DNA from: DATKFM01 sp963810485
GTDB lineage: Bacteria; Pseudomonadota; Alphaproteobacteria; Dongiales; Dongiaceae
Length of the DNA: 64,000 nt
Direction of reading: 5' to 3'
NCBI GenBank assembly: GCA_963810485.1
Contig: CAWENQ010000003.1
Coordinates: 310,001-374,000 of the forward strand
Made by a program: the position numbers and the translations under genes. Each line of letters starts with the position of its first letter. Position 1 is the stretch's first letter. The notes beneath the pieces were generated by a model. That model was not told where the DNA came from. It did not search any database and saw only the letters and a program-made list of their open reading frames with translations. Below are positions 1 to 8,908 of the stretch, one piece after another.

Positions 1-43
1 TGATCGATTGAAGCCCCCAGAAGACGGGCGCAAGGGCCGACTG

Positions 44-2425
44 ATGGGTCAGGAATCGAGCATTCGTCGAGGACTAATCGATGCGGCGATGATGGCCCTG
101 GTTACCGGGCTGTCGCTGCTGCTGCTGATCTATGTCGGATTCGGCGAGGCGACCCGTACGTTTCAGCAGTTTCAGATCGAGAAACTGGCGGCACAGGGCC
201 GCGTTGTGCAGAACACGATGGATACGTTCTTGCGGCCGGGCGTCCTGCCGATCAAGCAGTTCATCGGCTTCAAGTCTCTGAGCGAGAGAATCCTGGCCGC
301 AGATCACTCGATCGTGGCCATGACAGTGTTCGATACCGCGGGGCAGCCGATTTTCACCAGCGGCGACGCAACGATTCCGCTGCTGGTGGCCGCCCAGGAT
401 ATGGGGTCGGCTCCCACCGTCCTCGATCTCCGGGAAAGCGGTCAATACCTCCAGGTCGTGCTGCCGTTGCGCAACCGTTTCGAAACGGTCGGCAGCCTCG
501 CGGTGAGCATGCCGCGGGAGATCGTCGTCGATCGCGTCCAAAAGAGCTTCTACGCGCTGCTTGTCGGCGCTTGCTTGGCCTCCGTGGCCTTTGGCGTCTT
601 TGTGGCTATCGGCGGTTCGATGCTGACCGGACCGCGGCGGCGCTGGCTGCATGCCGTCTATGCCCTGACGTTCCTGGGCATGTCCATCGCCGTCGTCGTC
701 ACGCTCGTTTCCCTCTATTCCGAGGGCGCGCAGGCGAAAACGAAAGCCTTGGCCGACTCGCTGGGGCAGCGCCTCAACAGCATCGTCCAATCCGGCCTCA
801 ACATCACGGAGATCCGCGGTCTCGATGATGTCTTCAGCGACTATCGGCGATTGAATCCCGACGTCAGTGCCGCCGGCCTGATCGTCGATTCCATGATCGT
901 TATTCACACGGATGCCGCGGCGGTCGGACAGCGCTGGATGGCCGATCCAAGCACCTATGAGTACCAGGTAAATCTGACGCGTCCGGGCGGCCGCGACATC
1001 CGCGTTTCCGTATCGCTTCCGGTCAACGTCATCTACCGCCAGATCGCGCGCAGCGTAAAGAACTTCACCGCCCTGTTCGTGGCTTCCGCCTTCATGGCGC
1101 ATCTGTTTCTGCAGCTCGCCGGCTCCCTGCGCCAGCCCGGAAGGAGCGCGGAGGGTGCGGCACCGGCCGAACATGACACAAGCGAGTATCACCTGCGCCT
1201 GGTGAAGCCGGTGTTCTTCCTCGCAACGTTCGTCGAGCACCTGACCTACGCGTTCCTGCCGCAATATGTGTCCCGGATCATGCAATCCTCGGGGTTCCCG
1301 GACGGGGCATCGGCGGTGTTCATGACCTACTACCTGTGTTTCGCCCTCAGCCTGATACCGGCCGGACACTTCGCGCAGCGCCTCAGTCCGCGGCCGCTGA
1401 TGTATGGCGGCCTTGTGCTGGCCGCCGCCGGGTTCATTGCCCTGGCGTCGGAACCCAGCCTTACCGTCCTGTTCCTGGCGCGGGCCATGTCGGGCATCGG
1501 ACAGGGCATGCTGTTCATCGGCGTCCAGTCGTTCATCCTGCGAACCTCGGCCGATGACCGCAAGACCCGTGGCGCCGCAATCATCGTATTCGGGTTCCAG
1601 GGCGGCATGATTTCCGGCATGGCGATCGGTTCGCTGCTGGTGACGCAGATGGGAGCGGCCGGCGTCTTTTGGCTCGGCGCGATGATCGCCGCAGCCATGG
1701 CGCTCTATGCCTGGGCCCTGGTGCCGGCAAGCGGCCAGCGGACGGCGGATAGCGCCTTGGAAGAGGGCAGCTTCCGGCTGCTGCTGCGCGATCTCATGCG
1801 CGTGCTCCGCAATTGGGATTTCGTCCGCACGATGTTGCTGGTGGGCGTCCCTGCAAAGGCTGTTCTCACGGGCGTCATCGTCTTTGCCATGCCGCTGATC
1901 ATGGCCCAAGCCGATTACGCGCAGGAGGATATCGGTCAGATTCTGATGGTCTATGCCGCTGGCGTCTTGATCGCGAATTCCTATGCGTCGCGCCTTGTTG
2001 ACCGCACGGGCGATAGCGAGCCCGTACTGCTGCTCGGTGCCCTTCTCAGCGGCGCCGGGCTGCTATGCATTTCCGCAACCGGCTGGCACCAGGTTGCTGA
2101 GATATTCGGCGATTCGATCATGCCCGCGCTCATCCTGCTGTTTGGCGTCGCGGTCGTCGGCATTGCCCATGGATTCATCAACGCGCCTGTCGTGACCCAT
2201 GTAGCGCGGTCCCGCCTTGCCATCCTGCTGGGTGAGAGCTCAGTGACCGCGACATACAGGTTCCTCGAGCGCATCGGCCATATCGCCGGCCCGATGCTCA
2301 TGGGGCAGTTCTTCCTCTTGGCCGGAATCGGACCAAATGTCCTCGGCTATGTCGGCTTCGGAGTTGCTGTATGCGGTGTGCTTTTCGTACTTCGTTTCCC
2401 ATCTTCAAAGGAGGCTACGTCATGA
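44..2425 (+). CDS. MFS transporter with N-terminal two-part membrane sensor module
   Basis: Inner-membrane protein of about 793 residues, nearly twice the usual 400-residue MFS length. The first 370 residues are not transporter: a membrane segment near residues 11-34, an extracytoplasmic stretch to about 165, two adjacent membrane segments (about 170-230), a second extracytoplasmic stretch with a Cache-like look (IVIHTD region) and another membrane segment near 340-360. A 12-helix MFS domain follows, with the typical motif RLSPRP between its helices 2 and 3 and a G-rich FGFQGG helix. The sensor part resembles ligand-binding domains of chemoreceptors and kinases, so it may gate or sense the transported compound. 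The stop overlaps the start of the binding-protein gene (ATGA), so the two are co-translated. I chose ATG at 44; a TTG at 8 is in frame and the frame is open to the window edge, so the true start could lie further upstream. Substrate unknown. Confidence 0.8.
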   Translation: MGQESSIRRGLIDAAMMALVTGLSLLLLIYVGFGEATRTFQQFQIEKLAAQGRVVQNTMDTFLRPGVLPIKQFIGFKSLSERILAADHSIVAMTVFDTAGQPIFTSGDATIPLLVAAQDMGSAPTVLDLRESGQYLQVVLPLRNRFETVGSLAVSMPREIVVDRVQKSFYALLVGACLASVAFGVFVAIGGSMLTGPRRRWLHAVYALTFLGMSIAVVVTLVSLYSEGAQAKTKALADSLGQRLNSIVQSGLNITEIRGLDDVFSDYRRLNPDVSAAGLIVDSMIVIHTDAAAVGQRWMADPSTYEYQVNLTRPGGRDIRVSVSLPVNVIYRQIARSVKNFTALFVASAFMAHLFLQLAGSLRQPGRSAEGAAPAEHDTSEYHLRLVKPVFFLATFVEHLTYAFLPQYVSRIMQSSGFPDGASAVFMTYYLCFALSLIPAGHFAQRLSPRPLMYGGLVLAAAGFIALASEPSLTVLFLARAMSGIGQGMLFIGVQSFILRTSADDRKTRGAAIIVFGFQGGMISGMAIGSLLVTQMGAAGVFWLGAMIAAAMALYAWALVPASGQRTADSALEEGSFRLLLRDLMRVLRNWDFVRTMLLVGVPAKAVLTGVIVFAMPLIMAQADYAQEDIGQILMVYAAGVLIANSYASRLVDRTGDSEPVLLLGALLSGAGLLCISATGWHQVAEIFGDSIMPALILLFGVAVVGIAHGFINAPVVTHVARSRLAILLGESSVTATYRFLERIGHIAGPMLMGQFFLLAGIGPNVLGYVGFGVAVCGVLFVLRFPSSKEATS

Positions 2426-3636
2426 GACCCTCGTTCACGCGCTGCTTGGCACGGCTGCTGGCTGTGGCAGTGCTAGGCTTTGCTTCGGCAGATATGGGAC
2501 GGGCCGCGGCGGCGACCGCGGACGAGCCGTCCTACTCGGATTGGTTCAAGGTCACGCCAGAGACAACCCAGATGTGGAGCGTCTCCGGTGTGGGCGATGA
2601 TCCCTATCAGGTACGGGTCGTTCGCAGCGACGCCACCGCCACGGCGGGACCGGTGCGCAAGGTCGCCGTCTTCTATCCACGGCCCTCCTCGGCTTACGAT
2701 ACGGCGATCTCGAAGATCCTCGGCGTTTTCGCTGAAAAGGGCATCAATGCGGAGTTCACCGTCTACAATTTCCGCACCGATGATGCCGAGGGCATGAAAG
2801 CCCTGAAGGTTGCCCAGAAGAACGGTGCGGAGCTGATCTTCGCCATGGGCTCGGAATCCACCGCCTGGCTCTACGCGAATTTTCTCGACGGCAAGATTCC
2901 CGTCATTTCGGTGTGCTCGAAGGACCCGGTGTTGCTGGGTCAGACCAAGGACTATGATGTCGGCTCGGGGACCAATTTTGCCTTCACGTCGCTGAACATG
3001 CCGGTCGAAGTGCAGATGGCCTATGTTCTGGACTTCAGGCCTAACTTGAAGAACTTCGCCATCCTCGTCGACAGCCAGAATGTCAGCGCCGTCGAGACCC
3101 AGGCCAAGCCCATCGCCGCGGTCGCCAAGCAGCGGGGCATCCAGGTTCTCTACCTGGACGTCAAGAATCCGGAGAACGCGAAGACGGAACTGGCCGAACT
3201 CGTCAGCTCGGCGGTGACGACGATGCGGAAGAGCGATCCCTCGCTGGACGACAGCCTGTTCTGGATCACCGGCAGCACGTCGGTGTTCAAGGAGATCGCG
3301 ACCATCAATTCCTCGTCGGATCGCGTGCCGGTCCTCAGCGTGGTGCCGGAGAACGTGAAGGCGGGCAACGATAGCGCCGTCATGTCGATTGGCATCAGCT
3401 TTGAAAGCAACGCCCATCTCGCCGCCATCTACGGCGCCGATGTGCTGGCCGGCACCCGCAAGGCCGGCGAATTGCCTGTCGGCATCGTCTCGCCGCCGGA
3501 TATCGCCATCAACTTCCGCAAAGTGCGCGAGATCGGCCTGAACATCCCCTTCAACTTCGTCGAGAGCGCCAGCAAGCTCTATGACTATGACGGGAATGAA
3601 GTTGGCACCGCGAAGGGAACCGGCAGCGGCAGCTAA
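2422..3636 (+). CDS. ABC-type periplasmic substrate-binding protein
   Basis: Secreted binding protein of 404 residues. The N-terminus has a signal peptide (positively charged MRPSFTRC, hydrophobic LLAVAVLGFA, Ala-rich cleavage region). The body looks like the ABC_sub_bind family (PF04392 type, type I periplasmic fold): a KVAVFYP beta strand opens lobe 1, and two Rossmann-like lobes are joined by hinge strands around SLNMPVEVQMAYV. The start at 2422 follows a strong AAAGGAGG ribosome site and overlaps the MFS stop by ATGA, so an upstream in-frame start at 2371 is rejected. No ABC permease or ATPase lies next to it. The only partner in the operon is the sensor-bearing MFS protein, which is unusual. 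It may present ligand to that sensor. A strong terminator follows. Confidence 0.82.
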   Translation: MRPSFTRCLARLLAVAVLGFASADMGRAAAATADEPSYSDWFKVTPETTQMWSVSGVGDDPYQVRVVRSDATATAGPVRKVAVFYPRPSSAYDTAISKILGVFAEKGINAEFTVYNFRTDDAEGMKALKVAQKNGAELIFAMGSESTAWLYANFLDGKIPVISVCSKDPVLLGQTKDYDVGSGTNFAFTSLNMPVEVQMAYVLDFRPNLKNFAILVDSQNVSAVETQAKPIAAVAKQRGIQVLYLDVKNPENAKTELAELVSSAVTTMRKSDPSLDDSLFWITGSTSVFKEIATINSSSDRVPVLSVVPENVKAGNDSAVMSIGISFESNAHLAAIYGADVLAGTRKAGELPVGIVSPPDIAINFRKVREIGLNIPFNFVESASKLYDYDGNEVGTAKGTGSGS

Positions 3637-3665
3637 TTCGTCAATCTCTCTTTAGCCAAAGCGGC

Positions 3666-3702
3666 GGGGCGGCACTCAATAGAGTGCCGCCCCATTGCTT
3701 TT
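3666..3702 (+). terminator. Rho-independent terminator
   Basis: A perfect 12-bp stem (GGGGCGGCACTC with its complement) around an AATA loop, followed by ATTGCTTTT. It lies 30 bases after the binding-protein stop and ends the MFS/binding-protein operon. Confidence 0.88.
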
Positions 3703-3749
3703 GTGCTGCGGATTTCTTCGGCCAGGCATTTCCGGAAGGATGCAAATCC

Positions 3750-3824
3750 TGGTGCCGGGTGTCGGAATCGAACCGACGACCTACCGCTTACAAGGCGGTT
3801 GCTCTACCTCTGAGCTAACCCGGC
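3750..3824 (-). tRNA. tRNA-Thr (anticodon UGU)
   Basis: A full cloverleaf reads on the minus strand. The acceptor stem is GCCGGGT/ACCCGGC with discriminator A and an encoded CCA. The D arm is GCTC-AGAGGTA-GAGC. The anticodon stem ACCGC/GCGGT holds the loop CTTGTAA, and the T arm is GTCGG-TTCGATT-CCGAC. With U33 as the second loop base, the anticodon is TGT, which reads ACA threonine codons. It stands alone, between convergent protein genes. Confidence 0.95.
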
Positions 3825-3963
3825 GCCTGATCGCCGACCTGGTTCAATGGCGGCTTGCCCTAAAGGCCGGTGGCGGTCAAGAATGCCCCCGTCGCCCGGC
3901 CGGAAGTAATATGTCGAACCGGTCCGTGGCACAAGCTGGGTCTGACAGGCGGCGGAGGCATCG

Positions 3964-4827
3964 ATGGCGGGCAAATTCCGGGTTGCGTGCGTGCAGAACT
4001 GCGCCGAGCGCGAGATGGCGCCGAGCATCGAGGCGGTATCGAAATTCATCCGCGCGGCCGCCAAGGATGGCGCCGAGCTGATCCAGTTGCCCGAGCTGGT
4101 CACGCTGTTCGAGCCCGATAACGACCTGGTGCTCCAGAAGGCAATGCCGGAGGCCACCGACCCCGGCGTCGCGGCGTTTCGCGCCCTGGCACGGGAGACC
4201 GGCGCCTGGATCGTCGTCGGCTCCGTCCTGCTCAAGGAAACCGGCGCCGACAAGATCGTCAACCGCTGCCTGGTGATCGATCCCGCCGGCGGCATCGTCG
4301 CGCGCTACGACAAGATCCATCTCTTCGACGTGGATCTCGCCAATGGCGAGACCTACCGTGAATCCGCCACCGTCCAGGGCGGCGACCGGGCGGTGCTGGC
4401 GCCCACTCCTTGGGGCCTGCTGGGCCTGACGATCTGCTACGATCTCCGCTTCGGCTATCTCCATCGCGCCCTGGCCCATGCCGGCGCCAGCTTCCTCAGC
4501 ATCCCCGCGGCCTTCACCCACACCACGGGCAAGGCCCATTGGCATGTGCTGCAGCGCGCCCGCGCCATCGAGACCGGCTGCTGGGTGTTTGCCGCCAACC
4601 AGGGCGGCACGCATGCCGAAGGAAAGCGTACCTACGGCCATTCGCTAATCGTGAATCCCTGGGGCGAAGTGGTCGCTGACGGCGGCGAGCAGCCCGGCTT
4701 CGTCATCGCCGAGGTGGACCCGGCCAGGGTCGTGGAAGCGCGGTCGATGGTGCCGGCGCTGCGCCACGACCGGCGGTTCCAGGGACCGGAGCGGGCGGTC
4801 GTGGGCCTCGCCGCTGCCGGTGAATAG
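3964..4827 (+). CDS. Carbon-nitrogen hydrolase (nitrilase superfamily, Nit1/Nit2-like amidase)
   Basis: Cytoplasmic amidase of 287 residues that hydrolyses a C-N bond with a Glu-Lys-Cys triad. All three are visible: Glu44 in LPEL, Lys117 in RYDKIHLFDV and Cys158 in ICYDLRF. Length and motifs fit the Nit1/Nit2 branch (omega-amidase or deaminated-glutathione amidase), which repairs keto-acid amides or glutathione made by transaminase side reactions. The start at 3964 has GGAGG 5 bases upstream. The gene stands alone, with a tRNA on one side and a sulfatase on the other, so context gives no substrate. Which branch member it is cannot be settled by eye. Confidence 0.87.
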   Translation: MAGKFRVACVQNCAEREMAPSIEAVSKFIRAAAKDGAELIQLPELVTLFEPDNDLVLQKAMPEATDPGVAAFRALARETGAWIVVGSVLLKETGADKIVNRCLVIDPAGGIVARYDKIHLFDVDLANGETYRESATVQGGDRAVLAPTPWGLLGLTICYDLRFGYLHRALAHAGASFLSIPAAFTHTTGKAHWHVLQRARAIETGCWVFAANQGGTHAEGKRTYGHSLIVNPWGEVVADGGEQPGFVIAEVDPARVVEARSMVPALRHDRRFQGPERAVVGLAAAGE

Positions 4828-5135
4828 TAGAAAACTGGGCAAATCAACGCGCTGATATTGGTTGCGGTGTCGCCCATTGGACCAAAGTCCAATGGCCAAG
4901 GTCGGATGTCCTCGACCAACATGAGGCAATACGGAGGCCTGTCGCATCTCTGACAGGCCGCGTCTAGCGGAATGGCACATTCCGATCGAATTTAATCACG
5001 CAATGCGCGAGGTGTGGTCCTACTGTCATAGTAGGAAAATGTACTTATGGCATTTCGTAATCTATGATAAGACCTGCCGCGTTAATCTTGGCATACTGCA
5101 TGCGCAAGTCTGAAAATCTCCAGGGAGGATGCCAA
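4828..5135. other. 308-bp intergenic region with three inverted repeats, sulfatase leader
   Basis: No gene is visible. Three dyads stand out: a perfect 9-bp repeat CCATTGGAC/GTCCAATGG with a 4-base loop at 4874-4895; GGCCTGTC/GACAGGCC with an 8-base loop at 4936-4959; and TCCTACT/AGTAGGA with a 5-base centre at 5018-5036. None has a T-run on the plus strand, so they look more like operators or RNA hairpins than terminators. The stretch after 4990 is A+T-rich compared with its surroundings and probably carries the sulfatase promoter. Confidence 0.5.
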
Positions 5136-6746
5136 ATGAGCAGGCGTACGCTTTTGTGCGCGATGGCGATGCTCGCCACCGCGGTCGTTGGAGTTACGAC
5201 GCCGGCACAGGCCGCGGACCAACCCAACATCGTTGTCATCATGGGCGATGACATCGGCATCTGGAATATCGGCGCCTATCATCGCGGCCTGATGGCGGGC
5301 CGCACGCCAAATCTCGACGCGATCGCCAACCAGGGCATGATGTTCACCGACTATTACGCCGAGGCAAGCTGCACGGCGGGCCGCGCGGCGTTTGTCACCG
5401 GCGAATTGCCCATCCGCACGGGCATGACCACGGTCGGACAGGCCGGATCGCCCATTGGCTTGCCGGGCGAAGCGATGACAATCGCAACCGCGCTGAAACC
5501 ACTGGGCTATGCCACTGGCCAGTTCGGCAAGAACCACCTGGGCGATCTCAATGCGTTCCTGCCCACAGTCCACGGCTTCGACGAGTTCTTCGGTTACCTG
5601 TATCACCTCGATGCGATGGAAGATCCCGCGCATCCCGCCTATCCGCAGGAGCTGCTGGACACGGTCGGTCCGCGCAACATGGTGCATAGCTGGGCAACGG
5701 ATACGGATGACCCGACGGAGATGCCGCGCTGGGGCAAGATCGGCAAACAGAAGATCGAAGACGCCGGCCCGCTCCATCCCGAGCGGATGGAGACAGTCGA
5801 CGACGAGATCTTGGACCTCTCGCTAAAGTTCATGGACAAGGCCAAGAATGACGGCAAGCCTTTCTTCGTCTGGCTCAACCCGACCCGCATGCACATCGTC
5901 ACCCATCTCTCGCCCAAGTACGAGGCGTTGCGGAACTCAAAGAATGGTTGGTCCATGCAGGAAGCGGGCATGGCGCAGATCGACGATATCGTCGGCTCCG
6001 TGATGCAGAAGCTCAAAGACATGGGCGTGGCCGACAACACCATCGTCGTGTTTACCACCGACAATGGAACGGAGACATTCACCTGGCCTGATGGCGGCAA
6101 CACGCCGTTCAAAGGGCAGAAGGGGACAATCTATGAAGGTGGTTTCCGTGCGCCGGCGATGATCAGCTGGCCCGGTCACGTTCCCGCCGGTGTGGTGGAG
6201 AATGGCATCATCTCCGGCCTTGACTGGCTGCCGACCTTGGTCGCGGCGGCTGGCAATCCCAACATTTCGGACGAATTGCTGAAGGGAAAGCAGGTCGGCG
6301 ACAAGACCTACAAGAACCATCTGGATGGCTACAATCAGCTGGCCATGATTACCGGCAAGGGCCCGTCGGCCCGCCACGAGATCTTCTATTTCGGCGAAAG
6401 CACGCTCGGCGCAGTGCGCATCGATGACTTCAAGTACCGGTTTATCGAACAGCCCGACGGGTGGCTCGGCGCCAAGGAACATATCGATGTGCCGACGTTG
6501 ACGAATCTGCGCCTGGACCCGTTCGAGCGCCTGGATTGGCCGAAGAACGGAACACTCGATGGTGCGCAGAACTACTTCACCTGGTTCCAGTATGAATTCT
6601 GGCGCTTCGTATTCGTGCAGCAGCAAGTGGCCAAACTAGCCATGACTGCAATCGAATATCCGCCAATGCAGAAAGGCGCCAGTTTCAACCTCGAAGCCGT
6701 GAAGGCGAAGATCGAGGAAGCCATCAAGCAACACGCCGGCCAGTAG
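5136..6746 (+). CDS. Secreted arylsulfatase (formylglycine sulfatase)
   Basis: Periplasmic sulfatase of 536 residues that cleaves sulfate esters. A signal peptide (MSRRTLLCAMAML to TTPAQAA) is followed at once by the metal-binding GDDIG (Asp38/Asp39). The sulfatase signature C-T-A-G-R starts at Cys79, which must be oxidised to formylglycine by a maturation enzyme not encoded in this window. Further metal and sulfate contacts are visible in GKNHLGD and TTDNGTE. ATG 5136 is chosen because AGGGAGG lies 8-9 bases upstream and the signal peptide begins there; an in-frame start at 5064 would bury the signal. Natural substrate unknown. A terminator follows directly, so this is a single-gene unit. 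Confidence 0.92.
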   Translation: MSRRTLLCAMAMLATAVVGVTTPAQAADQPNIVVIMGDDIGIWNIGAYHRGLMAGRTPNLDAIANQGMMFTDYYAEASCTAGRAAFVTGELPIRTGMTTVGQAGSPIGLPGEAMTIATALKPLGYATGQFGKNHLGDLNAFLPTVHGFDEFFGYLYHLDAMEDPAHPAYPQELLDTVGPRNMVHSWATDTDDPTEMPRWGKIGKQKIEDAGPLHPERMETVDDEILDLSLKFMDKAKNDGKPFFVWLNPTRMHIVTHLSPKYEALRNSKNGWSMQEAGMAQIDDIVGSVMQKLKDMGVADNTIVVFTTDNGTETFTWPDGGNTPFKGQKGTIYEGGFRAPAMISWPGHVPAGVVENGIISGLDWLPTLVAAAGNPNISDELLKGKQVGDKTYKNHLDGYNQLAMITGKGPSARHEIFYFGESTLGAVRIDDFKYRFIEQPDGWLGAKEHIDVPTLTNLRLDPFERLDWPKNGTLDGAQNYFTWFQYEFWRFVFVQQQVAKLAMTAIEYPPMQKGASFNLEAVKAKIEEAIKQHAGQ

Positions 6747-6763
6747 TCGAAATCTCAACGAAA

Positions 6764-6795
6764 CGGGCGGCCCTTGGAGGCCGCCCGATTTTCTT
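6764..6795 (+). terminator. Rho-independent terminator after the sulfatase gene
   Basis: A 9-bp perfect stem CGGGCGGCC/GGCCGCCCG with a 6-base loop, followed by ATTTTCTT. It starts 18 bases after the sulfatase stop. Confidence 0.85.
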
Positions 6796-6865
6796 GCGCT
6801 GATTCCGATCTCAGTACCTTACCTAGCGCCGCAGATGCCCCGCGCCGTCAGTCAGTGCGCTAGTT

Positions 6866-7846
6866 TCACCCCTGGCTGAGCTTCCACTGCCCATCTTCCT
6901 TCTCGAAGATGAACTCCCGCAGACCACCGGTCGGGTGCTGAAACACAAGGGCGGCGCGGTCGCCGAAGTACACGATCTTGCTGATGCTGGATCTGAGTTT
7001 GCCCTCAGTCGGCGGCAGGTAGTTGAGCAGCGCCACGGCGTAGCGTTCGCCCCTAGGGCTCTGGATCAGGTCGCGGATCTCGCTGTTCGTTGCCGTCATC
7101 TCCCGGAACTTGGCGGTGTCGTTGCGCTTGAGGGCATCGATCGCCGAAAGGAGAATTTCCGCCTGCGGCGTGTTCTGCGCCTCTCTGCTTTCCAGCGTAT
7201 TGGTGGGCAGCGGCGGCTGATCGACCAGCAGGTCAAATTCGACCGAGAAGGTGAACTTCTCGCTGGTGCGAAAGCCATTCTGGTCGAACAGCGGCAGGCC
7301 GCGGCGGACCAGGATCTGGCCCTTGATCTCGTTGCCGCGGTACCTGAAATCCTCGAGCTGGAAATTTCTCTGCCCGCTGCGCGGGCGAAAAACCTGGTTG
7401 GCCGCATCCAGACCCAGCAGCAAGCGGCCCGTCCAGGTCGGCTTCCGGCGTGCTGAATTGAACGAGAGCTCAAGCCCCACGAACTCGCGGGCATTCGCCA
7501 ATTCATGGATCTTGGCGATGTCGCCGCGTGCCTCTTCGGGGATCGGATAGTCGGTCAGGAAAACGATGACGCGCGTTTGATCGACTGTGAAAGGGACCGA
7601 CTTTTCACCAGTGCGCACGGCGCCGTCGATTCGCGGCTCGGCGATGGCATAGGCATAATTGAGCACGACCCGCTCATCGTCGGCATCTCCAAAACGGAGA
7701 AAGCCGTCGACCTCGTCGCCGCCGGTGAATTTGCCATCCACATCGCTGCCATCGTCGCGGACCCCAAGGGGCACGGCGAGAGCGAATGTGGAGAACAACA
7801 TTGCGGGTGCCAGCAGCGCCGGCAGCAGATACCGTTGCAGCATCAT
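6866..7846 (-). CDS. Secreted protein of unknown function
   Basis: A 326-residue protein I do not recognise. It has a signal peptide (MMLQRYLLPALLAPAMLFSTFALA), then a soluble body with several short beta-rich stretches. The C-terminal 100 residues (after about 235) contain an alpha-helical part followed by strands ending in FIFEKEDGQWKLSQG. This tail resembles the SnoaL/NTF2-like or lumazine-binding fold often found at the end of secreted proteins, but that is only an impression. The start is ATG 7846 with GGAGGAG just upstream; an upstream in-frame ATG would give a poorly signal-like leader. It is divergent from the cNMP-DUF1003 gene and has no operon partner. Confidence 0.65.
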   Translation of the reverse strand: MMLQRYLLPALLAPAMLFSTFALAVPLGVRDDGSDVDGKFTGGDEVDGFLRFGDADDERVVLNYAYAIAEPRIDGAVRTGEKSVPFTVDQTRVIVFLTDYPIPEEARGDIAKIHELANAREFVGLELSFNSARRKPTWTGRLLLGLDAANQVFRPRSGQRNFQLEDFRYRGNEIKGQILVRRGLPLFDQNGFRTSEKFTFSVEFDLLVDQPPLPTNTLESREAQNTPQAEILLSAIDALKRNDTAKFREMTATNSEIRDLIQSPRGERYAVALLNYLPPTEGKLRSSISKIVYFGDRAALVFQHPTGGLREFIFEKEDGQWKLSQG

Positions 7847-8043
7847 GTCTCTGACTCCTCCAGGGGACGCTGCCTCCGTTGTCCGGAAGTCGATACGCCG
7901 CCTGACACTAGAATTGCACAGTCCACGTTCCCCGCGCAACACACAGTGCATTGATAAATATGGTTAATGAGGCGCTGTCGGCCCTCACCGCCGGCTGCTA
8001 TTGTCCCCGCCAAGTCCTTGCTCAGAGAATGGGATCGATCCGC

Positions 8044-8880
8044 ATGTCGCCTCTGGTTTCCCTGCTTGCCGAAGTGCCCTTGTTTCAATTGCTTGATGCG
8101 GACGAGCGCGCCGCCCTGGCGCAGATGATGGAGCAGGCCAGTTTCCCGGCCGGGCACCGGATCTTCCAGGAGGGCGAGCCTGGTGACCGCATGTTTGTGG
8201 TCTGCTCCGGCGAGGTGGAGCTGACCACAACTGACAAGCTGGGCCAGAGGCTCCTGCTGACGACGGCCTCTCGCGGCGACCTGTTCGGCGAACTGTCGCT
8301 GCTGGATCAGGGCGCGCGAAACGCCCGCGCCACGGTGCTGGAGGATGCCGAGCTGCTCATCCTCGACCGCGCGACGCTCGCCGATTTCATCCGCCGGCGT
8401 CCGGACGCGGCGCTGGACATGATGGCGGTCATGGGCGGCCGCATGCGCACCACCACCAACCGTCTGCGGCAGATGGCGACCCGCAACGCAAACGAGGAGA
8501 TGGAGACCAAGGTGACGGTGCTTGATCGCCTCACCGATACCATCGCCGCCTTCAGTGGCAGCCTGCTGTTTCTCGCTTTGCATGCCGGCTGGTTCCTGAT
8601 CTGGATCGGACTCAATACCTTGCCGGGTTTGCTGTCCTTCGATCCCTTTCCCTTCGGCCTGCTGACCATGTGCGTTTCGCTGGAGGCAATCTTCCTCTCG
8701 GTGATCGTCCTGCTAAGCCAGAATCGCCAGGCGGCGAAAGACCGCATCCGCACCGACATCGAGTATGACGTCAATCTGAAGGCCGAGCTCGAAGTGTCGC
8801 ATCTCCACGAAAAGGTCGATCAGTTGCAGGCGGCGTTGCTCATCCGGCTGCAGCAGATCGACGTGCGGCTGCAGGGCTGA
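8044..8880 (+). CDS. Cyclic-nucleotide-binding domain fused to DUF1003 membrane domain
   Basis: Inner-membrane protein of about 278 residues. Residues 5-120 form a CRP-type cyclic-nucleotide-binding domain, with the phosphate-binding cassette GDLFGELSLLDQGARNARA. Residues 160-260 match DUF1003: a first membrane helix (FSGSLLFLALHAGWFLIW), the motif FDPFPF, a second helix with SLEAIFLS, and the conserved SQNRQA exit. A C-terminal coiled-coil tail follows (EVSHLHEKVDQLQ). The architecture suggests membrane activity controlled by a cyclic nucleotide. The start could be 8044, 8029 or further upstream; no clear ribosome site decides. It ends 28 bases before the amine oxidase gene. Confidence 0.8.
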   Translation: MSPLVSLLAEVPLFQLLDADERAALAQMMEQASFPAGHRIFQEGEPGDRMFVVCSGEVELTTTDKLGQRLLLTTASRGDLFGELSLLDQGARNARATVLEDAELLILDRATLADFIRRRPDAALDMMAVMGGRMRTTTNRLRQMATRNANEEMETKVTVLDRLTDTIAAFSGSLLFLALHAGWFLIWIGLNTLPGLLSFDPFPFGLLTMCVSLEAIFLSVIVLLSQNRQAAKDRIRTDIEYDVNLKAELEVSHLHEKVDQLQAALLIRLQQIDVRLQG

Positions 8881-8908
8881 CCGTCGCAACAGATTTACAC
8901 TCGCGATC

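Noticed and set aside
74..1909. Long open frame on the minus strand across the MFS gene (611 residues)
   Set aside because: Low-complexity His/Arg/Gln-rich translation, no ribosome site, fully inside a real gene on the other strand; typical shadow in G+C-rich DNA.
3750..3824. tRNA-Val reading of the tRNA gene
   Set aside because: Loop CTTGTAA gives anticodon TGT with U33, which is threonine; valine would need TAC.
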